Part shown: piece by piece, positions 1 through 6,840 of the stretch
Layout: each line of letters opens with the position of its first letter
Position numbering within the stretch: position 1 is the first letter of the stretch
NCBI GenBank assembly: GCA_958407995.1
Contig: CATYJU010000008.1
Coordinates: forward strand, 1 to 60,222
Length of the DNA stretch: 60,222 nt
Reading direction: 5' to 3'
Source of the DNA: an uncultured Collinsella sp.
Lineage (GTDB): Bacteria > Actinomycetota > Coriobacteriia > Coriobacteriales > Coriobacteriaceae
The notes under the pieces: model-generated
What the model was told of the DNA's origin: nothing
Database searches by the model: none
The model's input: the letters and a program-made list of their open reading frames with translations, nothing else
Position numbers and translations under genes: made by a program

Positions 1-390
1 AAGAAGCTGCGCCGCGGGGGAGGCGGCCCCCAATGGCTTTCTCATATCGTCTTATATTCACTCGCTATAGGAGACGGGTGATACCTGGGTCAATGACAGA
101 ACTGAGAAGCCCGGAATAATGGAGCCAGTTAGAAACCCTCGGGTTTGCGGGGCGGGATCGTGAAAGCGGTTCTGCCCTATTTTTTCCTCCGTCTGCTCCA
201 AATCAAGTAGTTCGAAGATAGCCCGAAGGTGTCCTCATGGGCGCCTTTTATTTTCAGGGAATCAGTCGCGAGCTAATGACCGCGGACATCGGTCGCTTCA
301 TGAACGAGCGACCGGCTTGACCCAGATCGAACCGCCTTCATCTCCGTCTAGGCGCCGGCAATCAACATCGTAAATCCGCGCGTGCTACAA
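1..390. other. Left-edge intergenic sequence, no gene recognised
   Basis: No open frame here looks like a conserved protein. A 27-codon frame beginning at 237 has no convincing ribosome site. The right part probably carries the promoter for the YjdF leader: TACAAT at 386-391 with a weak TCAACA-like -35 about 18 bases upstream. Confidence 0.4.
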
Positions 391-518
391 TGCGGACATC
401 AGAGATGAAAACACAGTCCCCGTCGGGTAGTCGCGGGCGTGCGGGAGACCGCATCAGTAACCTGCCTCCTTGGTTGTCCCTTCTCTGCATGGTCATCTAC
501 ATAAAGGAGGAGCCAGCC
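391..518 (+). ncRNA. Putative yjdF-type riboswitch leader, copy 1
   Basis: This structured leader sits directly upstream of a YjdF/DUF2992 gene, the known location of the yjdF RNA motif, which senses azaaromatic compounds. It contains GAGATGAAAA near 402, a hairpin TGCGG/CCGCA around 440-453 and a conserved tail CAGTAACCTGCCTCC at 455-469. The segment CCTCCTT (465-471) is fully complementary to the Shine-Dalgarno AAGGAGG (504-510), which suggests control of translation. A closely similar copy lies at 4575-4699, and differences between the copies keep the hairpin paired. Assignment to the Rfam family is from context and memory, not a covariance search. Confidence 0.6.
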
Positions 519-938
519 ATGCAGATCAGCGTGTCGTCCACCCTGACCGTATATCACGACGGCCAATTCTGGGTCGGGCTGGCGGAGCATGTCGAGGACG
601 GGAGGTACGGCGTCGCCCGCATCGTCTTCGGCGCAGAACCGTCCGATGAGGAGATCCTGCAATTCGTTGCCGGCAAATGGGAGAAGCTCTCGTTCTTCGG
701 TGGCGAGCCGACCGAGGCGAGCAAGCCCGCAAGGAACCCCAAGCGGCGCGCCCGCGAGGCGGCGAAAACCCTCAAGCAGCCGGCGATGGGCACCAAGGCG
801 CAGCAGGCGCTCGCGGCACAGCGGGAAGCGATGAAGCGGGAGTCGGCTCACGCGAGAAGCCGGCGCCGCGCGGACGAGGCTGATGCGCGCTTCGAGCAGC
901 GGAAGCAAAAGCGCAAGCAGAAGCATCGCGGGCGTTGA
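519..938 (+). CDS. yjdF: YjdF family protein (DUF2992)
   Basis: A 139-residue protein of the YjdF/DUF2992 family, whose biochemical role is unknown; in Firmicutes its gene is controlled by an azaaromatic-sensing RNA. The N-terminal part contains the family-typical stretch TVYHDGQFWVGL followed by a compact domain to about residue 65. The C-terminal half is a highly basic, probably helical tail with GTKAQQAL, repeated KRE and RRR patterns and the ending QKRKQKHRGR. The ATG at 519 is chosen because AAGGAGG lies 8 bases upstream and the family N-terminus matches; an in-frame ATG further upstream falls inside the leader RNA. The gene stands alone, followed by about 1.1 kb without genes. Confidence 0.88.
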   Translation: MQISVSSTLTVYHDGQFWVGLAEHVEDGRYGVARIVFGAEPSDEEILQFVAGKWEKLSFFGGEPTEASKPARNPKRRAREAAKTLKQPAMGTKAQQALAAQREAMKRESAHARSRRRADEADARFEQRKQKRKQKHRGR

Positions 939-1500
939 TCGCCATTCGCAGCAAGGCAAACCATATACAGCGGCGGCGTCAGTTCCACTTGAAGCCGACG
1001 CCGCGTAGACGCTGACGGTGACGGCTATGCACGGGCACGGGCGCGCCACTGCACTTCACAGCTTGTTTCTCAAGTATTTGGGACGCACACGCGGCGTTCA
1101 AAAATGTGGAGCGACGCCGCATGACTCGAGACTGAGCCGAGGTGCCCTACTTCTCGCCCTCCAGCAGCCCCACGATGCGGTCGATGTCGACGGCAAAGCG
1201 GGGCCCACATCACTGCAGGCCCCTACAGGTGAGCGATACTCTACGCCTTGCGGCACTCCGTCGCCCACGGCGGTTAAACGTACACGTAAGCCGTACTCTG
1301 AAAGCCGCGACTTCCGGCAAGTTCTTTATACCACGAAATCTCGCTTTCGATGCGCGTAGCTCTCGAAATAACACTCGCTGGGCCGTCACCCCTGGCAGTT
1401 ACCCTCCAATCTTCATTGGAGTCAGCAGGTCAATTCATATAGTTATGGGGGTTTATCCTAAAGTAAATCAAATTTATACCCCCATAACTAAAGAATTTCC
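939..1500. other. Gene-free stretch with a remnant and an AT-rich hairpin
   Basis: No complete gene. On the minus strand at about 1149-1205 a 19-codon tail (GPRFAVDIDRIVGLLEGEK then stop) reads like the C-terminus of a lost protein, with a stop codon just upstream. At 1440-1490 a perfect 13-base inverted repeat (TAGTTATGGGGGT / ACCCCCATAACTA) encloses an AT-rich 25-base loop. Confidence 0.45.
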
Positions 1501-1891
1501 TACTCCCACTCGATGGCTTCAGCCCTGCCGTCCCGTCATTCCAGTTGCACCCAGTTTTCGGTGACCTCTCGAGCCGAGCGCCGCCAGGTGACATCATGTC
1601 GCGTTTCTTTGGCCCCGGAGACAAAAGCTGGGATAACTTCAAAAACTATTTTCAAACTCAGGACGTTGAGTTTTTGTTTTTGTCCCAAAGGCCGCGATTG
1701 GCCGCCTTTGGAGGCTCGATGGCGCCAAAAATGCCCGTTTTGGAACTCAGCCGCCCTTTAGCTTGCAAGCCGCCAGCTGTAATCGTAAGTGAATTAACGC
1801 GGTTGGCTTTCAAGCCGTTCGCAAAACCGCAGGTCATAAGTTTCAACTATTGATCGCAAAGAGGAATCGTGCCAGGTGGCTATCTCATGAG
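1501..1891. repeat. Structured dispersed repeat, copy 1
   Basis: About 390 bases, similar over its whole length to 3764-4155 and partly to 8517-8795. All copies begin TACTCCCACTC. The core holds a nested hairpin: an outer GGGACAA ... TTGTCCC and an inner AAACTCA/TGAGTTT. Later shared blocks include GGAGGCTCGAT and GCAAACCGCCAGC-like sequence. Open frames across it are shadows with no conserved translation. Confidence 0.75.
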
Positions 1892-2041
1892 TTCATCCGT
1901 GACCGCCGTGGCAGCCAGTGCGCCGTGCGGTTTTACCCATCTTGAAGCCAAAACTGACATCGCGCGCACGATGCTATCGCCACACGATGTCAGACATTGT
2001 TCCCGACTTGACCTGATTGCTTCGCGATGAATTTCATGGCC
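1892..2041. other. Short intergenic stretch
   Basis: No gene or clear site recognised between the repeat and the 3' end of the leftward ATPase gene. Confidence 0.4.
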
Positions 2042-3307
2042 CTAGAGGAAAAAGTCCCTCGCGCTCACGATGCGAATGCCGCCGATGTCCGTATCGTAGG
2101 AACCCTGCCTCACGACCACGATCTTCTCGTGGTTGTCTCGTATCGACTTCAGAGGGGCGATCTCGCGTTCCCTGGTCTCGCTTGCGAACATCTCGTCAGT
2201 CACCTGCACGTAGAGCACGCGCCCGTCCTTCGTCGCGACGAAGTCAACCTCCTTGCCATAGAGCTTGCCCACATGCACGCTCCACCCTTTGTAGAGCAGC
2301 TGGAGATACACGGCGTTCTCGAACAGGCGCCCAGTATCCGTGACCCTATAGCCGGCCATCCAGGTCCTGAAGCCGGTGTCGACGATGTACTCCTTCGGAT
2401 TCGTCTTGAGGAGCGCCTTGCCGTGCAGATCGTAACGCGTGGCACGATAGAACAAGAAGGCCTCCTCGAGCGCGCCCACGTACGAGGAAACGGTCTTGTT
2501 CGTGGTCTTCGACCCCGCAGAAGTTAATGCGCCGGCAATTCGGTTCGACGAGCACTCGTTGCCGATGTTGTCCGCCAGGAATTCGGCCACATAGCGCAGC
2601 AGAGAAGGGTCGGTCACCGCGCTTTTTCCCTTCCCGCGCTCGCGGTTGACGATATCGCGCACGGCGATGGCCTCGTAGACTCCGGACATGTACGCCGAGT
2701 GCTGCGCCTGGGTCGTCGATAGGGATGCAATGGCTGGCATGCCCCCGTACTCAAGGTAACGAGCAAGCATATCGTCAAAGAGAACGGGGTCCCCCTCGGG
2801 GGTGAGAGCCACCGACCTTCCCGATGCAAACTTGATCCCGCAGAAGTCAGCGAACTCGGAGAAGGACAGGGGCAGCATCTTTACCTCTACGTAGCGCCCG
2901 GACAGATAGGTGGCCAGCTCGCTCGAGAGAAGATACGCGTTCGAGCCCGTGAGATAGATGTCGCAATCGAAGTCGACCCTCATCGCATTGACCGCATCCT
3001 GCCAGCCATCGATTCTCTGGGGCTCGTCTATGAAGACGTAGGTGCGCCCCTTGTCCGACAGGCACCCGCGAATGCGATCGTAAAGCTGGTCTTCCGTCTT
3101 GATGCCCGCACCCTTGCTTTCCAGGTTGACGCTCACAAAACCGCGGCCAGCGACCCCCTCAGACTCGATGGTTATCCTGATAAGGTCGAGAAGGCTCGAC
3201 TTGCCGCACCTGCGCACGCCCGTAATCACCTTGATGAGGTCGGTGTCACGGAAGAGCATTGCCTCCTCGAGGTATCTATCGCGGTTCCTGAGTCTGCTAC
3301 CCTTCAA
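2042..3307 (-). CDS. AAA ATPase with C-terminal DUF4143
   Basis: A 421-residue P-loop ATPase of the AAA_14/DUF4143 group, a mobile accessory family of unsettled function. Walker A is GVRRCGKSS at about residues 31-39. A Walker B-like VFIDEP follows near 90-95, then a sensor-like YLTGSNAYLLSSEL at about 117-130. The DUF4143 region occupies roughly residues 200-400 and contains the nuclease-like pattern EVDFVATKDGRVLYVQV. The start is a TTG preceded by AGGAG six bases upstream. The gene lies between two copies of the structured repeat (1501-1891 and 3764-4155), and a decayed second DUF4143 gene lies at 4288-4465, so the family has turned over at this locus. Confidence 0.88.
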   Translation of the reverse strand: MKGSRLRNRDRYLEEAMLFRDTDLIKVITGVRRCGKSSLLDLIRITIESEGVAGRGFVSVNLESKGAGIKTEDQLYDRIRGCLSDKGRTYVFIDEPQRIDGWQDAVNAMRVDFDCDIYLTGSNAYLLSSELATYLSGRYVEVKMLPLSFSEFADFCGIKFASGRSVALTPEGDPVLFDDMLARYLEYGGMPAIASLSTTQAQHSAYMSGVYEAIAVRDIVNRERGKGKSAVTDPSLLRYVAEFLADNIGNECSSNRIAGALTSAGSKTTNKTVSSYVGALEEAFLFYRATRYDLHGKALLKTNPKEYIVDTGFRTWMAGYRVTDTGRLFENAVYLQLLYKGWSVHVGKLYGKEVDFVATKDGRVLYVQVTDEMFASETREREIAPLKSIRDNHEKIVVVRQGSYDTDIGGIRIVSARDFFL

Positions 3308-3507
3308 AAGCTGCTCCTAAAACTCGAATCTGGTTACACTTTTAGGAGTATCGTAACTCCACGCCACAAGATGAGCAAAGAGCGTACCTCGAGACGGATC
3401 GACCAAGGGGATTACGCACCTGCCGGGAGTCAGGGCAGCTTGCTCGATCGACGCGGACTACCAATTGATAAACCCCAATAGCCGAAGCGATCGGCGTCAT
3501 CGCTTCG
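3308..3507. promoter_or_regulatory. Upstream region of the DUF4143 gene
   Basis: Carries the Shine-Dalgarno of the leftward gene and, at about 3341-3360, a small dyad (AGGAGT/AACTCC) that could be an operator. No gene seen. Confidence 0.3.
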
Positions 3508-3729
3508 CTACATCGACTTTATGGGATGACGGATCACGGTCTTGAGCTTCTCCGGCGCGCACTTGCGCGGGTCGGAGAGGTAAATCTCGTGATGCAGACG
3601 GGCTTCGGAGAAGTCGGGGGCGTAGCCCCGTTCCGCCGCGAACGCGCGCATGACGTCAATGGTCGCCGGCTCGTTGTCGTAAGGCCCGTATAGCAATGGG
3701 CGCGGCTTCGGAAGACGCCGCGCCCATTG
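3508..3729 (-). pseudogene. GyrI-like small-molecule-binding domain, C-terminal fragment
   Basis: The last ~65 codons of a GyrI-like effector-binding domain protein. The stretch LLYGPYDNEPATIDVM, a following HHEIYLSDPRK and the ending KTVIRHPIKSM are typical of the C-terminal end of this family, which is normally about 150-210 residues. Everything upstream is missing: the homologous part stops at a hairpin (3694-3729), beyond which the frame runs into repeat copy 2. No start codon with a ribosome site is visible. It is best read as a truncated remnant. Confidence 0.75.
3694..3729. repeat. 13-bp inverted repeat at the GyrI truncation point
   Basis: CAATGGGCGCGGC at 3694-3706 and its exact reverse complement at 3717-3729, with a 10-base loop. 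It marks the place where GyrI homology ends. Confidence 0.7.
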
Positions 3730-3763
3730 GCAAACACTATAGCATAGAATCGAACACCTGTTC

Positions 3764-4155
3764 TACTCCCACTCGGTGGTTATAGTTTTGCCGTCTCGTC
3801 ACTCCAGTTGCACCCAGTTTTCGGCGGCATCTCGAAGTGAGTGCCGCTGAATGACGCGACGTCGCGTTTCATCGGCTTCGGGGACAAAAGCTGGGACAAC
3901 TTCAAAAACCATTTTCAAACTCAGAGTATTGAGTTTTTATTTTTGTCCCAAGGGGCACGGAGAGCCGCCTTTGGAGGCTCGATATCGCCGAAAAACGCCC
4001 GTTTTGAAACTCAACCGCCTTTGAGCCTGCAAACCACCAGCTTCAACAGTAAGTGAGTCGACGCGGGTGGCTTACGAGCCGTTCACAAAACCGCAGGCCA
4101 CAGGTCTTTGTCAACGATAAGCAAAGTGAATAGTCTCAGGTGGCTTGCCCATGAG
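3764..4155. repeat. Structured dispersed repeat, copy 2
   Basis: Same order of conserved blocks and nearly the same length as copy 1: the TACTCCCACTC start, GACAAAAGCTGGGA, the hairpin AAACTCA-GAGTAT-TGAGTTT, TTTTGTCCC, GGAGGCTCGAT, and the end CAGGTGGC..CATGAG. With copy 1 it brackets the DUF4143 gene and the GyrI fragment as direct repeats. Confidence 0.75.
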
Positions 4156-4191
4156 TTGGCGTAAGCCTGTTTAGCAAAAGGCTAATCGGAC

Positions 4192-4260
4192 ACGACAGGC
4201 CGCCCGCATGGCGACGGCGTTTCCCGTGCGGGCACAAACAGCCCTGCGTGCCCTGTCGCG
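4192..4260. repeat. Nested inverted repeat
   Basis: Outer arms CGACAGG/CCTGTCG and inner arms GCCCGCA/TGCGGGC form a possible cruciform just right of repeat copy 2. Function unknown. Confidence 0.4.
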
Positions 4261-4287
4261 CGATATCCCAATGCGACGTTCAGAACC

Positions 4288-4465
4288 CTACCCGCCAAGC
4301 AGCCACCTCGCGAAATTCAGCACGAGCACGCCCTCCCGGGTATGGGGCTCATGCCTCGTGCGAGTGATGAGAATCTTCGGGAATGCATCCCCGATGGATA
4401 GAATCGGCGCAATCTCCCTCTCGAGCGTCGAATCGGCGCCGATATCGTCGCTCACATACACTTTC
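4288..4465 (-). pseudogene. DUF4143 ATPase, C-terminal fragment
   Basis: About 58 codons that match the C-terminal end of AAA_14/DUF4143 ATPases: KVYVSDDIGADSTLEREI, PILSIGDAFPKILITRTRH and an ending ARWLLGG. Family members usually end with a YVQV-[ST]DD, LEREI.PLL.I.DAYPK.VI motif chain followed by a short LADWLLG-like tail. The ATPase domain and most of DUF4143 are absent, and codons just upstream are out of family register. It is a remnant of a second gene of the type seen at 2042-3307. Confidence 0.65.
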
Positions 4466-4574
4466 CTTCCCGGTTTCGAAACTTGGAAGGCAGTATGCGC
4501 AAGGATGCGTCGAGGTGCGATCCCAGTCGTACCATGCCAGCAGAGATGTCGAGGCACATTCGTTCATGCTGCAA

Positions 4575-4699
4575 TGCGGGCATCGGAGATGAAAAACAGC
4601 CCGTCGGGTAGTCATGGGCGTGCGGGAGCCCGCATCAGTAACCTGCCTCCTCGGTTGTCCCTTCTTTGCATGGTCGTCTACATAAAGGAGGAACCAGCC
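4575..4699 (+). ncRNA. Putative yjdF-type riboswitch leader, copy 2
   Basis: Nearly identical to 391-518, including GGAGATGAAAAACAG, the TGCGGG/CCCGCA hairpin, CAGTAACCTGCCTCC and the spacing to an AAAGGAGG ribosome site. CCTCCT (4646-4651) can pair with AGGAGG (4686-4691). Unlike copy 1, no recognisable YjdF follows: after the first four codons (MQIS) the reading frame diverges. It may be an orphan switch left after loss of its gene, or may have been captured by another frame. Confidence 0.55.
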
Positions 4700-4981
4700 A
4701 TGCAGATCAGCATGCTTGCCCTTCTTGGGTCACGGACCGGGGAGGCGAGGGCCTCCGTCGGGACCGCCCCGAGCAACCGGCATATCCAAGGAATGACAAG
4801 GCTCGATCGCTGTGCTGGTCAGGATGCCGAAGCGGGCCGTCCGCCAATCGGAATGCGGGTCAGGATGCTGCAACGTGATTCCAGCTGCAGGATACGGCTC
4901 CTTTGCGGTTGCCGCAAAACCTGCTGGCAACATTCTTACTATCCGAATGATGTACGCATCCCTTGGGATCGTTTCGCCTGA
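4700..4981 (+). pseudogene. Orphan frame behind riboswitch copy 2
   Basis: Starts MQIS, identical to the start of the YjdF gene at 519 and with the same strong ribosome site, but the remaining 89 codons resemble no family I recognise and have a random-like composition. The likely history is replacement or decay of a second yjdF downstream of its leader. A different frame (4812-5039) has a more protein-like ending but no recognisable match either. Whether anything is made here is open. Confidence 0.35.
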
Positions 4982-5123
4982 CCAGGGCCATCTTCAGCGC
5001 CTCATCGGCCAGCTCGGCAGGCTCCTCTTCCACGCGTAATAGCCCTGGCGGGTCACCTATGCAACCAAAGATACAAAAGGAATCGAATGGCCAGAGAGGA
5101 TTGCCCTTTCCGATGGTCGATTC

Positions 5124-5153
5124 TTGACAGGCAAACTCAAGCCTCGTTAATAT
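5124..5153 (+). promoter_or_regulatory. Predicted promoter of the Mef/Msr-like operon
   Basis: TTGACA at 5124-5129 and TAATAT at 5148-5153, separated by 18 bases (17 if TTAATA is taken). Transcription would begin near 5160 and give a leader of about 130 bases before the pump gene. Confidence 0.6.
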
Positions 5154-5193
5154 TACATGGTTTGCCAGACCGAATTAACAAAGGAGGGGTGTC

Positions 5194-5229
5194 GTGGTTG
5201 GTCTTTTCCGCACGTGGATGAGCGCCTAG
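5194..5229 (+). CDS. Leader peptide of 11 codons (attenuation)
   Basis: GTG start, 11 residues (M/VVGLFRTWMSA), then TAG. AAGGAGGG at 5181-5188 lies about 5 bases upstream and is one of the best ribosome sites in the region, far better than that of the pump gene that follows. Its stop codon is 4 bases from a terminator-like hairpin, and its 3' codons overlap the 5' arm of a competing hairpin. Known macrolide-resistance genes such as msrD and erm use short stalling leader peptides in this position. The peptide sequence itself matches none that I recall. Confidence 0.6.
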   Translation: MVGLFRTWMSA

Positions 5230-5266
5230 AAAGCGGCGCTGTTGTGGCGTCGCGCTGTTTTTCTGC
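5221..5266 (+). promoter_or_regulatory. Transcription attenuator: two competing hairpins
   Basis: AGCGCC (5221-5226) can pair perfectly with GGCGCT (5235-5240), an anti-terminator. Alternatively GCGGCGC (5233-5239) pairs with GCGTCGC (5247-5253, one G-U pair), followed by GCTGTTTTTC, a Rho-independent terminator. The two share 5235-5239 and cannot form together. A ribosome finishing the leader peptide would cover 5221-5226 and favour termination; one stalled early in the peptide would leave it free and favour read-through. Confidence 0.6.
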
Positions 5267-5292
5267 ACGCCATTTCACGATTGGACATAACC

Positions 5293-6579
5293 ATGATATT
5301 TGAAACCTCTCGGCGCAGGTCTGTTTCGCTGTGCCATTCATGGCAATTTAAGATTTGTTTCGTATGGGGCGGGGAGCTCGTGTCGACATTGACGAGCTTG
5401 ATTCTCCAAATGGGTCTCATTTGGCATATCGCCCTCACGACAGAATCATCTTCCCTCCTCTCCCTGGCATCGTTAGCAGGCTTTCTGCCGATTGCTTTGT
5501 TCGGAGTCCTTGCGGGCGCCGTTGTCGACAGGCTGCCTTTGAAACGTGTTCTCATCGGCGCCGACCTCTTCGTTGCCGCGGTGGGCGCCGCCTTGGCGAT
5601 TGCCTCGTTGGCCGGCAGCTTACCTGCGTGGTCAATACTCATCGCCCTGTTTCTCCGCGCAGCTGGCACTTCGTTCTACACGCCGGCCTCCCAATCCCTC
5701 ACGCCCCATCTCGCCCCGCCAGAGCATCTCGTTCGCCTATCGGGAGTGATGCAGGCGATTCAGTCCGCCGGATACATTCTTGGCGCCGCGCTCGCGGCAG
5801 TGATTTATCCTGTGGCGGGCATTACCGCCATGATTGCCCTCGACGTGCTGGGGGCGTTTTTCGCTTCTCTAGCTGTCCTCGCCGCTCAGATAGACGCAGG
5901 AGGACTCGACGAAGCCGACCGCAGCTCGTCCTTTTCCAATAAAGTTCGAGAACTTTTCTCTGAGATTTCGGACGGCTACAAGCTGATCAGGGGATACAGG
6001 GGGCTGTTCGCCCTTCTTTGGTGCGGGTTCGTCTTCGCTTTCGCGTTCTCCCCACTCGCGGCATTGTTCCCAATAATGACCTTGGGACATTTTGGCGGTA
6101 GCACGGGGGATGCTGCTTTGGTGGAGGTCCTTTTCTCCGCAGGCATGCTGGCTGGGTCCGGCATTTTGGCGGCCACGGGAGGGTTCCGCAATAGGTCGCT
6201 CACCATGGTCGCCGCGATCGCCGGCTTCGGCGTCGTCGCAATCGCATCCGGATTGATCGGCCCGTCGCTGTTCGCCGTTTTCCTACCGGCGAGCTTTCTT
6301 ATGGGCGCATGCTCCCCGTTGTACGCGGGAACCCAGACTGCCCTTATGCAGGAGCAGATACCTCCTGAGTACCTAGGCCGCGTTTTCGGCCTCTACGGAA
6401 CCATCATGGCGTGGGCCATGCCCATGGGCCTCGCGGCCCCCTCCGTTTTTGCGGATCTGCTTGGAGCTCCGTTATGGTTCGTCGGCTCTGGAGCGACCAT
6501 GGTACTGCTTGCGATGGCTATGCTGCTTGCTCCGAGCGTCCGAAACGTGGGGAAAAGAGATACCGGGCGGATTCAATAG
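5293..6579 (+). CDS. Mef-like MFS efflux transporter
   Basis: A 12-helix major facilitator of 428 residues, resembling the macrolide pump Mef(A) in ordered landmarks: TSLILQMGLIWHIA, SLASLAGFLPIALFG, the helix 2-3 loop VDRLPLKRVLIGADLF, GTSFYTPA, IALDVLGA, and near the C-terminus TALMQEQIPPEYLGRVFGL and AMPMGLA. It would export drugs across the membrane using the proton gradient. ATG 5293 is preferred because Mef proteins begin shortly before the W-x-x-K-F motif, but its ribosome site is weak; an upstream TTG at 5242 lies within the attenuator. An Msr(D)-like gene follows, as in mef-msr operons. Substrate is inferred. Confidence 0.85.
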   Translation: MIFETSRRRSVSLCHSWQFKICFVWGGELVSTLTSLILQMGLIWHIALTTESSSLLSLASLAGFLPIALFGVLAGAVVDRLPLKRVLIGADLFVAAVGAALAIASLAGSLPAWSILIALFLRAAGTSFYTPASQSLTPHLAPPEHLVRLSGVMQAIQSAGYILGAALAAVIYPVAGITAMIALDVLGAFFASLAVLAAQIDAGGLDEADRSSSFSNKVRELFSEISDGYKLIRGYRGLFALLWCGFVFAFAFSPLAALFPIMTLGHFGGSTGDAALVEVLFSAGMLAGSGILAATGGFRNRSLTMVAAIAGFGVVAIASGLIGPSLFAVFLPASFLMGACSPLYAGTQTALMQEQIPPEYLGRVFGLYGTIMAWAMPMGLAAPSVFADLLGAPLWFVGSGATMVLLAMAMLLAPSVRNVGKRDTGRIQ

Positions 6580-6840
6580 CCCAAGTATTCGAAAAAAAGA
6601 GGCGGCAGCCATCGGTTCACGCGTCAGCCTTCAAGCCCTTGCGACGACGAGGTATTGCGCCGACATCCCACATCGCGCTCCTTATTCGTCGCCAACTATC
6701 ATTTTCGGATTTGCCGGCTTGCGCAAGGTCAAAACGCTCGCGCCGGCAATTGGGCAAAGGCGAAAAATCGACGTGAGCAATCTTTTTTGGCATGGCTGCG
6801 CTTCCAGTAAAAGGCTAATACACAAAAGGCGGTTCAACCT
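6580..6840 (+). other. Gap between pump and ABC-F genes
   Basis: No conserved gene. A GTG-started 26-codon frame (6773-6853) overlaps the start of the ABC-F gene, but its ribosome site is poor. Inverted copies of TGCCGGC occur at about 6713 and 6750. In mef-msr operons this gap carries an msrD leader peptide; I cannot see a convincing equivalent. Confidence 0.3.

Noticed and set aside
1545..1853. Frames inside repeat copies 1 and 2 that look alike (GDKSWDNF..FLFLSQ)
   Set aside because: Similarity follows from the DNA repeat; the frames diverge at the ends, have no ribosome site, and the DNA conserves a hairpin rather than codons.
4208..4699. Upstream extension of the frame ending at 4981
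   Set aside because: It runs through a nested palindrome, an antisense DUF4143 remnant and the riboswitch; only the part after 4700 could be translated.
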